From: a bacterium
GTDB lineage: Bacteria > Patescibacteriota > Saccharimonadia > CAILAD01 > BJGX01
Assembly: GCA_023261595.1 (NCBI GenBank)
Contig: JAHFOQ010000003.1
Span: forward strand, 1 to 51,885
Direction: 5' to 3'
DNA length: 51,885 bases
The notes under the pieces were generated by a model that was given only the letters and a program-made list of their open reading frames with translations, made no database searches and was not told the origin of the DNA. Shown here piece by piece: positions 43,101-50,638 of this stretch. The translations under genes were made by a program, and so were the position numbers. Within the stretch, counting starts at the first letter, position 1, and every line of letters begins with the position of its first letter.

Positions 43101-45873
43101 CCAATCAGTTAATTCAAATGGATGGACAAGATTTAGCTGCTCGTTCACCACCGGTACTACCTCTGGAAGCCCGTATATATATGTAAAACAAACCGATGGC
43201 GTAGCTCGCAACATATACGTAGATGCCGTTGTGTTGCAAACAAGCAGCAATGCCGACTCTATTAATTACCGTGATGGAAAGATTAGCTTTGGTACTAACG
43301 CCATTACTTCTCCACTTGTATTACAAAATGTTCAAAATTCTTCAACTGCTTTTACGGTGAATAACTCAAATGGTGGGCAAGTATTTGGGGTTGATACTAC
43401 CGATCAAAACCAAATTGCCAATCCTAGCTTTGAGGTAAATACTACTGGCTGGGCAGCCAAGGGTGCGGCTACTATTGTTCGTAGCACCTCTCAACAAAAC
43501 TATGGCAATGCCTCACTACTTGTTACTACGACAGCTGCGGCTAATGATGGAGCTCAGTATACATTGCCCAACCCTATACAAGTAGGTCAGCAAGTAACTC
43601 TTTCTGGGTATATTAGACTGAATGCTACTGCCTTTGGCGCTGGTACATTAGTTGGTGGTTATGTAAATGGTAGCGGTGATACTACTTGTGTGCTTGCTCC
43701 AGCAATTTCTGCAACCGTACCGGGTACTACGGGCTGGACGCGCTTTACCTGTACATTTACTGTTGCTACCACCCAAGCTACAGCAGTGTTCTTAAAACAA
43801 ACTGATTCTGTGGCTCGTAGCTTTTACATCGATGCTACTCAACTAGAGAATGGTGCAACTACTACTGCGTATGGTCTTGGACGCATCTCTCTAAGTGGCG
43901 AAGTAATTAACCCTACTACTTTCCGTAATCAAGCTGATACTACCACTGCTTTCCAAGTAGTAAATGCAGCTAATACTACCACGCTCTTTAATATAGATAC
44001 ACTTAATAGTAATGTTGCAATAACTAGTACCGCTACTACCTCTTCGGCTTTAACACTAACAGCAAACAGCTTAACGACCGGTAAGGGTATCGATATTACT
44101 TCTACAAGTGCTACTACTTTAAGTTCAGGAGCACTTATTGGCGTAACAGCTAACTCGGCTACGACTGCAACAGGTGGTTTAGTACAAATAAATGCCAATG
44201 CCCTTACTACGGGCGTAGGGCTTAATCTTACCTCTACTAATACCACCACACTATCAACTGGTGCATTGTTTAGAATTACGGCAAATAGCCTTACAACTGG
44301 TGGTAATGCAGGTGGTGTTGCTCAGATACAGATGAATGCTGCAACAACTGCTAGAGGGCTAAGTATTACATCTACCAGTGCTGGATTAACTTCTGGATCG
44401 CTCTTATATATAAGTACTAGCACTACTGGTGCGGTAGCTACAAATGGCGTTGTGTCGATTAATGCCAGTGGTGCGTATAGCTCAACCTCTAATGCAGGTT
44501 TACTAAATGTTGCTGCTAATGCCACCCTAACAGGTACGCTGGCAAACTTCTCGGCCACCGCACTTACCTCTGGTGTTGCTATTAATGTAGCGGGCCCTAC
44601 TAGCGGATCAACGTTTACTGGGTCATTATTTAACGCATCGACTGCTACTACTGGCGCAGCCAGCAATGGTTTTGTACGCTTCAACTTCTCAGCTGCACAT
44701 ACTGGCAATGGTTTCCAGATAGATGATGCTACAGCTACCGGTACTGGTATGGCAATTAATGCTACTGCTCTTACCTCGGGTACTGGCCTTAATATTGCCG
44801 GCCCTACTAGCGGATCAACATTAACCGGTACACTACTGAATATATCAACAGCCACCACAGGTGCCGCTACCAACGGCTTTGCGCGCTTCAACTTTACTGG
44901 CGCACACACTGGTGTAGGATTCCAGCTCGATGATACGGCTACCACTACCGGTACGGCTATGGCAATAAATGTAACTGGGCTTACTACTGGCACAGGGCTG
45001 AAGATAGCCAATACAACAAGCATATCTAGCGCTGACAACTTAGTGATTCTTACCGGCGGTAATAACGCGGGTGCAGAAACTGGTACACACATTCAGTTCC
45101 AGCGTGCAGACGGTACGGTAATAGGTAGTATTGCCCAAAATGCTGCTACAACTGTTGCCTACAACACCACTTCTGATGCTCGGCTAAAAGAAAATATTAC
45201 TGACACCCACTACGATCTTAATACTGTGTTGGCATTAAAAATTCACGATTACGATTACTTAGCTGACCCTAACCACACACAACTTACTGGTCTTATTGCT
45301 CAAGAATTATATACTCTGTACCCTGGTGCAGTTACCGTTGGCACAGATGCTGTTGACGACCAGGGCAGGCTTACTAATCCATGGTCGATAGATTATGGTA
45401 AACTTACTCCTTTATTAGCCAAAGGTCTACAAGATCTTAATGGCAAGGTAGATGCCTTAGATGCTAAAGTAAATGCTCAACAAGTATCCCAAGGCGTGTT
45501 TAATGGTGGGCTTGTTACTGGCAACATAGAGTTTCAGGCTAACGCAACTTTCGATGCAATTGCTACCTTTAAGGGACAGGCTGTATTTGCTGGTGGTGCT
45601 ACCTTTAATGGCACTGCTACCTTTAACGATAAGATAGTAGTCAGTAGCAATACTGCAGGTACTGTTAAGCTACTAGCTGGGCAAACAAAAGTATCTATTC
45701 AATTTAGCAAACCTTATACTGCTCCACCAATAATCAATGCCACTCCTATAGGTATTATTGCTCCTAAATATGGAGTAACAAATATTACGAAGGACGGATT
45801 TGATATAGACATTGATCCTGCTCAACCAACTGATACACAGTTTAACTGGTTTGCTGTAGAAACGAATCCTTAA
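37108..45873 (+). CDS. Giant fibre-like surface protein with CBM-like domains and S74 self-cleaving chaperone
   Basis: 2921 residues from a TTG start with AGAGGGTGA before it. One membrane helix (about 24-45); an N-terminal beta domain (50-180, NEQLNYQARLLD, PYAMNAKQLGG); then a low-complexity Ser/Thr/Gly/Asn-rich repeat shaft. At least four copies of a module with YGI...NQTAG..DYGI...NLYR..AN.L.TDD start near residues 392, 1354, 1574 and 1804. A Gly-rich block spans about 630-790. Two CBM4/9-like domains (NPSFE..TTGW) lie near 1906-2045 and 2101-2255, followed by 69-residue tandem repeats near 2495-2640. A Peptidase_S74 chaperone begins with SDARLKENI at 2689, with Ser2689 and Lys2694 as the cleavage pair. 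The last 130 residues look like a tail-fibre tip. Likely a trimeric adhesin. Confidence 0.85.
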   Translation: MQIKAKTWISRNKLSYFSSHKASFIIGLFVVFAVLSTLIYTNYSPKKAQAAAGINEQLNYQARLLDSTGAVVADGTYNMEFKIYQDGTGCVSGGSPPCSGTLKWTETRTSTNKVTVKNGYFSVNLGSVTAFSTSVDWNQDTLWLSINIGGTGSPSWDGEMTPFRRLAAVPYAMNAKQLGGLDYSRFVQLAPTAVQVDSGTLSSIFINKTGASGNILQLQKNGTNVLTLDNAGVVNSSYTSTSSTAGLEIGSIWTNTDTGAVTTGTDDTRGMLVSVSRTGGSGSAVLNTYGVYGLAQGDTGGTSTVIGVAGIAVSGDVNYGVTGLTLVTGSGQTEAVGVFGSIASFAGFTGTQTTTNALKALVDISTAGTYTTASGLSIETSTLSGGGTIGTNYGAWIKTQTVGTTNYGLRVDTAAGAGTNQTVWIAGNDASATTAAKGIAFGSTKDVTLYRGGATTLQTDGSFLTGGRVAVNSIGSPGTNEIFRVNTPNTVDNSTIAIITNTGTNTNKVLTLQGVAGQFAAYLSNQTSAGTTLSSIDLLGSFRAPSGTNTTPGLTFQAENTLGLYRVSSGVLGITANADVAQFSSTGQTLTGDFTFTTGATRTISLGTSTTGTGNTLTIQGATGLAAGPNAGGIVSLTGGTGGSSTGLGSGGAGGAVNISGGATYSNNWVGSVGGAVNISGATPIASVVATSSTGGALVLTAGTGGAASGFASSGGGAGGAVSITSGSGGAAGGGGDKTGGNGAGITLTAGSGGVSIGTNANSNGGSITFQGGSAGTGGGGAAGTPGNINLQVATNGNINVGANAVAQTVNIGNGTGATAVSVLCGSGACGFGNNGVAHSTIIGSTTGGSITYIQTGTAGLNIANDGVSNTVQIGNANTASSQTINIGNNANASGISVLNIGSGQSSSATTIQAGSGGLFLGTAGISNTIQIGNTTGAVAQTINFGTNSTGSSTTNINIGSSIAGTTAITGPTTITGRTSGALDTLTVSNSTSTGSIAIFKDGSTAVMTIADGGGILLQNQTNSAAGLQVKDSSTEVLFSVDTTARGAGGGNLVKIGNSTGTDTATTILKLDAATAVPTTNLAALNGGMFYNSTTNKISVIENGTVKVLCNTTDAGCGAGGATTLQSAYDATSGNTITTTDGRNIAFTFADTTTDSSFIVNLQCVTSCSTNGVFAVQSAGTNVFTVSPNGGRATFRNVTDSTTGLQILDADGGTPIFNVDTTNERVGIGTAAPNAIFEVIGTATTGPVVSTTASIVGTSGIFAAGTNMSTTASPSGLSSIGYYFGIYNSVDSGSSNVDSSILTSIATQAIYNGGDTLAGLEGIRVYLENGTGTITTSTGIYVSTGSNSGTITTQYGILVASQGGGSSSYGIAIDTAGTQSLWLQGNGGTAATGIGFGTSNDTNLYRSDANLLRSDDSLHIVNRVQIGLDANVGTIAQCNALIGFGDCSNGIEVAIASTETTNVTYGASFIAAISPSGATNTAGNKGSNNVLALVGTQSFSGNNIGTDSIAVNGTTAGTVTMLNGANGFATQTGAGSTVTTATGVRAGVSQTAGTLTTGIALDVLAATGTISGSNYGIIVRNQTAGATDYGIYIEDAANYSLVLASNDGDAASGISFGSVASTPDTNLYRGAANQLNTDDALKIGTQAAIGSGASIAAGTALYVNETFNNTSGGVQGQENRIFINAASASSAIVLASNSNLTVQGTAINYTGTYLAGSGGTVNVDTTGTVSTALGSAGIVSNRQGGTIAAAHAQNGLVVNSAGGTITAATALWGQIQNNSTGTITDGAGLWIAASTNTSGTLTRNYGIYIENQTAGTTDYGIVIEDAANYSLLLASNDGDAASGISFGSVASTPDTNLYRSAANQLKTDDNFLVQTAINSTNAFAVNNASGLNLLKIDNSSSNPSNLVTNPSFETNTTGWTGRTGCTLTQDTSNFYNGAASGLCTNTATTNAGMNYPVALSSTTSYNVIVYVKTNGLPISTLEIGRADNGASDTACLTAQSVNSNGWTRFSCSFTTGTTSGSPYIYVKQTDGVARNIYVDAVVLQTSSNADSINYRDGKISFGTNAITSPLVLQNVQNSSTAFTVNNSNGGQVFGVDTTDQNQIANPSFEVNTTGWAAKGAATIVRSTSQQNYGNASLLVTTTAAANDGAQYTLPNPIQVGQQVTLSGYIRLNATAFGAGTLVGGYVNGSGDTTCVLAPAISATVPGTTGWTRFTCTFTVATTQATAVFLKQTDSVARSFYIDATQLENGATTTAYGLGRISLSGEVINPTTFRNQADTTTAFQVVNAANTTTLFNIDTLNSNVAITSTATTSSALTLTANSLTTGKGIDITSTSATTLSSGALIGVTANSATTATGGLVQINANALTTGVGLNLTSTNTTTLSTGALFRITANSLTTGGNAGGVAQIQMNAATTARGLSITSTSAGLTSGSLLYISTSTTGAVATNGVVSINASGAYSSTSNAGLLNVAANATLTGTLANFSATALTSGVAINVAGPTSGSTFTGSLFNASTATTGAASNGFVRFNFSAAHTGNGFQIDDATATGTGMAINATALTSGTGLNIAGPTSGSTLTGTLLNISTATTGAATNGFARFNFTGAHTGVGFQLDDTATTTGTAMAINVTGLTTGTGLKIANTTSISSADNLVILTGGNNAGAETGTHIQFQRADGTVIGSIAQNAATTVAYNTTSDARLKENITDTHYDLNTVLALKIHDYDYLADPNHTQLTGLIAQELYTLYPGAVTVGTDAVDDQGRLTNPWSIDYGKLTPLLAKGLQDLNGKVDALDAKVNAQQVSQGVFNGGLVTGNIEFQANATFDAIATFKGQAVFAGGATFNGTATFNDKIVVSSNTAGTVKLLAGQTKVSIQFSKPYTAPPIINATPIGIIAPKYGVTNITKDGFDIDIDPAQPTDTQFNWFAVETNP
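41827..42715 (+). repeat. Two close copies of a 66-codon module inside the fibre gene
   Basis: Copies at about 41827-42024 and 42517-42714 share most residues, including DYGI.IEDAANYSL.LASNDGDAASGISFGSVASTPDTNLYR and long stretches of identical DNA. Start-to-start spacing is 690 bp, in frame. Confidence 0.85.
44590..44996 (+). repeat. Tandem 207-bp (69-codon) repeat in the fibre gene
   Basis: Both units contain GPTSGST, STATTGAA.NGF and FQ.DD; the 20-nt string GGCCCTACTAGCGGATCAAC begins at 44593 and again at 44800. Confidence 0.85.
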
Positions 45874-45879
45874 CATTAC

Positions 45880-45907
45880 TTGACATACATTTTTAGTGTT
45901 GTACAAT
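45880..45907 (+). promoter_or_regulatory. Promoter of the 95-residue protein gene
   Basis: TTGACA (45880-45885), 16 nt, TACAAT (45902-45907), starting 7 nt after the fibre gene stop codon. +1 near 45914. Confidence 0.78.
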
Positions 45908-45949
45908 AAGGGTGTAATTGTACCCCCTATACCTCTAAAGGAGGTGAAA

Positions 45950-46237
45950 ATGAGCTTTTGTGAGGCTCTCATTCAGGCACATTCAGACGAATCGACCGAA
46001 CCCGCACTCGTAGCAGATATTCTCTATCTCCTCGATACGTGGCAGAAAATCGAGTCGCTCTCGAATGGTTCGGCTGAACAGCTCAAGTGTATCAACAAGG
46101 CACGTGGGTTGGTCGACGACCTGCGTACAAACTGGCATCTCAGCAACGATGAGATAATCGAACTCGATGAACACACCGCTGAGTTTCGTCAGTGGCTTGA
46201 GCCCCCGTCCATGCAGGAACACCAAGAAGCCAGCTAA
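45950..46237 (+). CDS. Unrecognised 95-residue helical protein
   Basis: No family recognised. The Shine-Dalgarno AAAGGAGGTG is the strongest in the window and fixes the ATG at 45950; an earlier ATG at 45896 lies inside the promoter. The protein is acidic and helical (EPALVADILYLLDTWQKIESL, AEQLKCINKARGLVDDLR, LSNDEIIELDEHTAEFRQWLE). Codons are GC-rich and unlike those of the flanking fibre gene and uvrA. Like the small genes at 4.0-7.3 kb it is a self-contained unit with a full promoter and a long hairpin behind it. Confidence 0.78.
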   Translation: MSFCEALIQAHSDESTEPALVADILYLLDTWQKIESLSNGSAEQLKCINKARGLVDDLRTNWHLSNDEIIELDEHTAEFRQWLEPPSMQEHQEAS

Positions 46238-46273
46238 CACGAGGCAAAGCCCATGCCCCCTTTCAACAAATCA

Positions 46274-46360
46274 GAGTCCTAGGTGTTGCAGTAACTTGCT
46301 ACACCTAGGACTCCGCATAAAAACTAAGAGTATTTCCCGCAAGGGATTTATTTTTTTATT
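46274..46360. terminator. Hairpins between the 95-residue gene and uvrA
   Basis: GAGTCCTAGGTGT (46274-46286) pairs perfectly with ACACCTAGGACTC (46301-46313): a 13-bp stem with a 14-nt loop. A second small hairpin TCCC-GCAA-GGGA (about 46335-46346) is followed by TTTATTTTTTTATTT on the plus strand. Together they should stop the plus transcript; the big stem can also stop uvrA transcripts. Confidence 0.72.
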
Positions 46361-46367
46361 TACGGGC

Positions 46368-49190
46368 TTATTTTTTTAGTAAACGGGCCAAGTAATAACC
46401 GGTGTGACTATTTGTTATTTTAGCGATTTGCTCTGGAGTACCTTCACCTACAATAGTTCCTCCTCCGCTTCCGCCTTCTGGACCAAGATCAATAATCCAA
46501 TCAGCACTTTTAATAACATCTAAATTGTGTTCGATAATTAGTACTGAATTACCCATTGCTACTAATGCATTAAGCACCTCTAGGAGTTTTGCAACGTCTT
46601 CAAAGTGTAAGCCAGTTGTGGGTTCGTCGAGGATATAAAGTGTACGTCCTGTTGCTCTGCGGGCTAACTCGGCTGCAAGTTTAATTCGTTGTGCCTCACC
46701 GCCAGAAAGTGTAGTAGCAGGCTGACCAAGTTTAATATAGCCAAGCCCTACACTATGCAAGGTTTCGAGCTTACGAGAAATAGCCGGAATATTTGCAAAA
46801 AATTTGGCACCTTCTTCTACCGTCATTTCTAACACGTCTGATATATTTTTACCTTTATAGACTATCTCGAGTGCTTCGCGATTATACCGTTTACCATTAC
46901 AAACATCACATGTAACATACACATCTGGTAAAAAATGCATTTCAATTTTTATAATTCCATCACCTTTACAGTTTTCACAACGTCCGCCTTTTACATTAAA
47001 GCTAAATCGTCCTGAACTATAGCCACGTATCTTTGCTTCTGGCACCATTGCAAATAAATCTCGAATATCATTAAATGCCCCTGTGTATGTGGCTGGGTTA
47101 GAACGTGGCGTACGGCCAATTGGGCTTTGATTGATATCAATCACTTTATCGAGGTGCTCCATACCACGAATTTCTTTAAATTTTCCGGTTGGCTCTTGGC
47201 TCCGATGATATTCTTGAGAAAGTTTACGAGCCAAAATATCATTAATTAAGCTCGACTTACCACTACCCGATACTCCACTTACTACGGTCATTACACCGAG
47301 TGGAATTTTAACCGAAACATCTTTTAGATTATGTTCGGTAGCACCAACAATTTCTAAGTACCGGCCGTCTGATTTACGTCGTTTCTGTGGCACTGCCACA
47401 ACTTTTTTACCTGAAAGATATTGTCCGGTAAGTGAATTTTTATTCTTCGCTACTTCGCTCGGTGTACCAATAGCAACAACTTCACCACCATGTTCGCCGG
47501 CCAGTGGACCAATATCTACTACGTAGTCAGCCGCCAAAATTGTGTCTTCGTCGTGTTCTACTACAATTACGGTGTTCCCTACATCGCGCAAACGGCGCAG
47601 TGTTTCGATGAGCTTATCATTATCACGTTGATGTAAACCAATAGAAGGTTCGTCGAGAATATACAGCACTCCCATTAGGCTTGATCCAATCTGGGTTGCC
47701 AATCGAATACGCTGGGCTTCGCCACCGGCTAGTGTATTTGCACTACGTTCGAGCGTTAGGTATCCCAAACCAACATCAAAGAGAAAACTCAAGCGTGCTT
47801 CAATTTCCTTAAGAATTTGCTTCGCAATAATTGTTTGTTGTGCGTCGAGCTTTAAGTTTTTAAAATAATCAAATGCATCAGCTACTGTTAGCTCAGTTAC
47901 ATCTGCAATTGATTGACCAGCAATAGTTATAGCAAGCACTTCTGGTTTTAATCGTTTGCCACCACAACTTTCACATAGCTGAGTAGTCATGTATTTTTCA
48001 ATTTCACGTTTTACAAAGTCGCTATCAGATTCGCGATAGCGGCGCTGCATATTTGGAATAACTCCTTCAAACTTTGTTTTGTAGGTTCTGCCACCGGGGC
48101 CAGGTACACCAATAACTTCTTCGCCAGTACCATAAAATAAGATCTTTTTATCTCTTTCACTTAAGTCTGCTACCGGAACATCTAGTCGGAATTTATGAGC
48201 CTTTGCGACAGATTCGAGCAACTTGGTATACCAACTCATTCGTTGTGTGGTACGACTCCATGGTCGAATTGCACCTTCTAAAATACTGAGTTTTGTATTT
48301 GGCACAATTAAGTCGGGGTCAACAATTAATAACGATCCAAGCCCCATACAATTTGTACAAGCACCGTGCGGAGAGTTAAAACTAAACAGGCGTGGCTCTA
48401 TTTCTGGCAATGCAAAAGCTGAATCAGTAGTTGTGTAGTGTTCAGAAAATAATTGCTCTTCGTTGGTGTCATAATTAATAACATTAATTACTCCTTCACC
48501 AAGGTGTAAGGCAGCCTCTACGGCTTCTACAAGTCGCTGTGGGTTTTCGGTATCGACACTTAATCTGTCTACCGCAATCTCGATAGTATGCTTCTTTTGT
48601 TTGTCTAAATCTGGAACTTCATCAATTTCAATTAACTTACCATCCAGCCGAACGCGAGTATATCCAGCCTTACGAGCTTCATCGAGCAAATGACGATGTT
48701 CGCCTTTTTTATCTTTAACAATAGGTGCCAAGATAATAATTTTGCTCTCTTTTGGATAGTTTTTAATTGTATCAACAATTTGTTGTGGAGTTTGTTTACT
48801 TAGCACTTCACCTGTATTCGGATCGTGCGGAATGCCTACACGAGCATAGAGCAACCGGAGATAATCGTAAATTTCTGTAACTGTTGCTACGGTAGAACGT
48901 GGATTGCGAGAAGAAGATTTTTGATCGATCGAGATTGCTGGGCTTAAGCCTTCTATCTGATCAACATCTGGTTTTTCCATTAAACCTAAGAATTGTCGTG
49001 CATATGCGCTGAGAGATTCTACATACCGTCGCTGACCTTCGGCATAGATAGTATCGAATGCGAGAGATGATTTGCCAGAACCAGAGAGTCCGGTAATTAC
49101 AACCAGCTTGTCGCGTGGTATGGTGAGATCGATATTTTTTAAGTTGTGCTCTCGAGCACCTTTAATAACTATCTTGTCATGCATACTCAT
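46368..49190 (-). CDS. uvrA: UvrABC excinuclease subunit A
   Basis: Damage-recognition ATPase of nucleotide excision repair. 940 residues, normal length. Both ABC modules are present: Walker [11 protein letters not shown] near 34 and [10 protein letters not shown] near 637; signature sequences [12 protein letters not shown] near 485 and [12 protein letters not shown] near 825. Zinc motifs: CTNCMGLG near 277, CESCGG near 397, and CENCKGDG with [10 protein letters not shown] near 735-765. The ATG at 49190 follows AAAGGA; a second ATG two codons on is less well spaced. Confidence 0.97.
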   Translation of the reverse strand: MSMHDKIVIKGAREHNLKNIDLTIPRDKLVVITGLSGSGKSSLAFDTIYAEGQRRYVESLSAYARQFLGLMEKPDVDQIEGLSPAISIDQKSSSRNPRSTVATVTEIYDYLRLLYARVGIPHDPNTGEVLSKQTPQQIVDTIKNYPKESKIIILAPIVKDKKGEHRHLLDEARKAGYTRVRLDGKLIEIDEVPDLDKQKKHTIEIAVDRLSVDTENPQRLVEAVEAALHLGEGVINVINYDTNEEQLFSEHYTTTDSAFALPEIEPRLFSFNSPHGACTNCMGLGSLLIVDPDLIVPNTKLSILEGAIRPWSRTTQRMSWYTKLLESVAKAHKFRLDVPVADLSERDKKILFYGTGEEVIGVPGPGGRTYKTKFEGVIPNMQRRYRESDSDFVKREIEKYMTTQLCESCGGKRLKPEVLAITIAGQSIADVTELTVADAFDYFKNLKLDAQQTIIAKQILKEIEARLSFLFDVGLGYLTLERSANTLAGGEAQRIRLATQIGSSLMGVLYILDEPSIGLHQRDNDKLIETLRRLRDVGNTVIVVEHDEDTILAADYVVDIGPLAGEHGGEVVAIGTPSEVAKNKNSLTGQYLSGKKVVAVPQKRRKSDGRYLEIVGATEHNLKDVSVKIPLGVMTVVSGVSGSGKSSLINDILARKLSQEYHRSQEPTGKFKEIRGMEHLDKVIDINQSPIGRTPRSNPATYTGAFNDIRDLFAMVPEAKIRGYSSGRFSFNVKGGRCENCKGDGIIKIEMHFLPDVYVTCDVCNGKRYNREALEIVYKGKNISDVLEMTVEEGAKFFANIPAISRKLETLHSVGLGYIKLGQPATTLSGGEAQRIKLAAELARRATGRTLYILDEPTTGLHFEDVAKLLEVLNALVAMGNSVLIIEHNLDVIKSADWIIDLGPEGGSGGGTIVGEGTPEQIAKITNSHTGYYLARLLKK

Positions 49191-49200
49191 TCAATCCTTT

Positions 49201-49215
49201 CGTCGAATTTCGACG
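49201..49215. promoter_or_regulatory. 15-bp palindrome before the uvrA ribosome site
   Basis: CGTCGAA-T-TTCGACG, two 7-bp arms around one base, between the predicted uvrA start of transcription (near 49223) and its Shine-Dalgarno. It could be a DNA operator or an RNA hairpin; no match to a known LexA box. Confidence 0.5.
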
Positions 49216-49229
49216 TAATTCAAGGTTCA

Positions 49230-49258
49230 ATTGTACTCCCTCTGTCAATATTATTCAA
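49230..49258 (-). promoter_or_regulatory. Promoter of uvrA
   Basis: Minus strand: TTGAAT (49258-49253), 17 nt, TACAAT (49235-49230). Leader of about 32 nt. Confidence 0.7.
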
Positions 49259-49324
49259 GTAGTTACACCTGTTCCTCCTGAGATAATTCAGGTAAAATAA
49301 TAAGCATAACTAAAAAGGAAAACT

Positions 49325-49684
49325 ATGGCAGAAGCACCACGAATAGGCGACCCGAATGATATTAATGCTGGCATAGGCCAAGCAGCATACGAAAGTGCAA
49401 AAAAAGAAATACCAACGGCATACGGGCGAGCTCAGGCTATTGAACCAGGTACACCATCAGCAGACATGATTACTCATGTACCAAGCCAAGAAGAATTAGT
49501 TGCTCAAAAAAATGAGACTTTTGATGCAGAACTAAACCGCATGCAAAATGGTTTAAAAAATTTAAGTGAATACACTGTACCGCATGCCGATGTAGTTCAT
49601 CTTGAACATGTTAAAAAGAATCTAGAGGAATATTTACACTCTCTTGCTAAGATTATCGAAGCTAAAAAAGCAGGTCAGTACTAG
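49325..49684 (+). CDS. Unrecognised 119-residue protein
   Basis: No family recognised. Soluble; the first 50 residues are polar and probably disordered (APRIGDPNDINAGIGQAAYE, IEPGTPSADM), followed by two helices (EELVAQKNETFDAELNRMQNGLKNL and VVHLEHVKKNLEEYLHSLAKIIEAKK). Start behind AAAGGA. A TAAAAT near 49292 may be its -10. Codon use is AT-rich like the housekeeping genes, unlike the GC-richer small genes elsewhere in the window. It is convergent with the 316-residue gene, 3 nt away. Confidence 0.7.
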   Translation: MAEAPRIGDPNDINAGIGQAAYESAKKEIPTAYGRAQAIEPGTPSADMITHVPSQEELVAQKNETFDAELNRMQNGLKNLSEYTVPHADVVHLEHVKKNLEEYLHSLAKIIEAKKAGQY

Positions 49685-49687
49685 ACA

Positions 49688-50638
49688 TTATTGGTTAGCT
49701 TGATATTCACGTGCCAGAGCCATAACTGCCTTCCGAGCAGCCTCGCTCATCTGAGACTGTAAAGCTACTTTAAGCTGATCAGCAATAATCGCTAAACTTG
49801 CAGAGTCTGTCACATCACCTCCGGCTACGCCATAACCATCTATTTCTCTAGCCCGTATATAGTATCCATCAGTAGCAGTCGCCCCTTTGAGTTCTTTATG
49901 TGCCACTAGTGCGTCAAGTCGAAATTTATGCCCTTGTACAGTAAATTCAACAGAGGTTAAATCAGTATTTGGCTCGTGAATTTCTGGTTCGCTGTCGTTA
50001 AACATTTGTTGCAGCACTACAATTTCAGCCGCTGGCAATCCATTTTGCAATGCAAATTCTCTCAGCTGCTGATTACGTTCTGTATTTCCCAGCTCAGTGC
50101 CATCTTCTTTTATGCGTATATAGACTCCAGCTATTTTTCCTTTTTCCACATTTACTTGATTGTAATTATCGGTTCGAGTTTCTTCTAGAACACGTCGTGG
50201 ACTAGGAATGACCGCTTGCCTATCCATATCGTTAAGACCCGAATCATACGACCATGCTCCTAAGACAGCTTCATTTTCTGAAGGCGGTTCGATGATAAGC
50301 CCAGACATACCCTCAAACGTCCAAAGATGAGCTTGGTCTATTAGGCTTGTATTGAGAGGTCTGTCGGTCAAAGTAAATTCACCTAAGCCCAGTTGATTTA
50401 CTCTATCCTGAATGTCGAGTGGTGCATGAACCATAAAAGCAAAGTACTCCGTCGGTTCATATCGGCGAGACTCGGGTTTGGTCATATACTCACTGTAAGA
50501 TTCTTTTTTTTCTTTCTCCATATCTGCTCTACCATTCTCCATCCCAGACTTCAACTCGGCATACAGATTACGACGTTCATTATGATGATAAGTGCTATCA
50601 CCAGTTTCGGTCGAATCTTGAATGGACTGCTCGCTCAT
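49688..50638 (-). CDS. Unrecognised 316-residue protein coupled to uvrB
   Basis: No family recognised. Soluble and acidic, without membrane segments. Charged, probably disordered N-terminus (1-60), a middle alpha/beta part ([56 protein letters not shown]), then a second strand-rich part ([38 protein letters not shown]) and a C-terminal helix. Its ATG overlaps the uvrB stop codon (ATGA), so it is translated after uvrB. This may mean a repair-related role, which is inference from position only. Confidence 0.75.
   Translation of the reverse strand: MSEQSIQDSTETGDSTYHHNERRNLYAELKSGMENGRADMEKEKKESYSEYMTKPESRRYEPTEYFAFMVHAPLDIQDRVNQLGLGEFTLTDRPLNTSLIDQAHLWTFEGMSGLIIEPPSENEAVLGAWSYDSGLNDMDRQAVIPSPRRVLEETRTDNYNQVNVEKGKIAGVYIRIKEDGTELGNTERNQQLREFALQNGLPAAEIVVLQQMFNDSEPEIHEPNTDLTSVEFTVQGHKFRLDALVAHKELKGATATDGYYIRAREIDGYGVAGGDVTDSASLAIIADQLKVALQSQMSEAARKAVMALAREYQANQ

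Noticed and set aside
44322-45092. Minus-strand 256-codon open frame opposite the fibre gene
   Set aside because: It mirrors the Thr/Ala/Ser repeats of the plus-strand protein and has Val/Pro/Ala bias expected from the antisense of such codons.
37108-45873. CRISPR array or satellite repeats
   Set aside because: Repeats are in frame, of coding length and degenerate; there are no short identical repeats with equal unique spacers.
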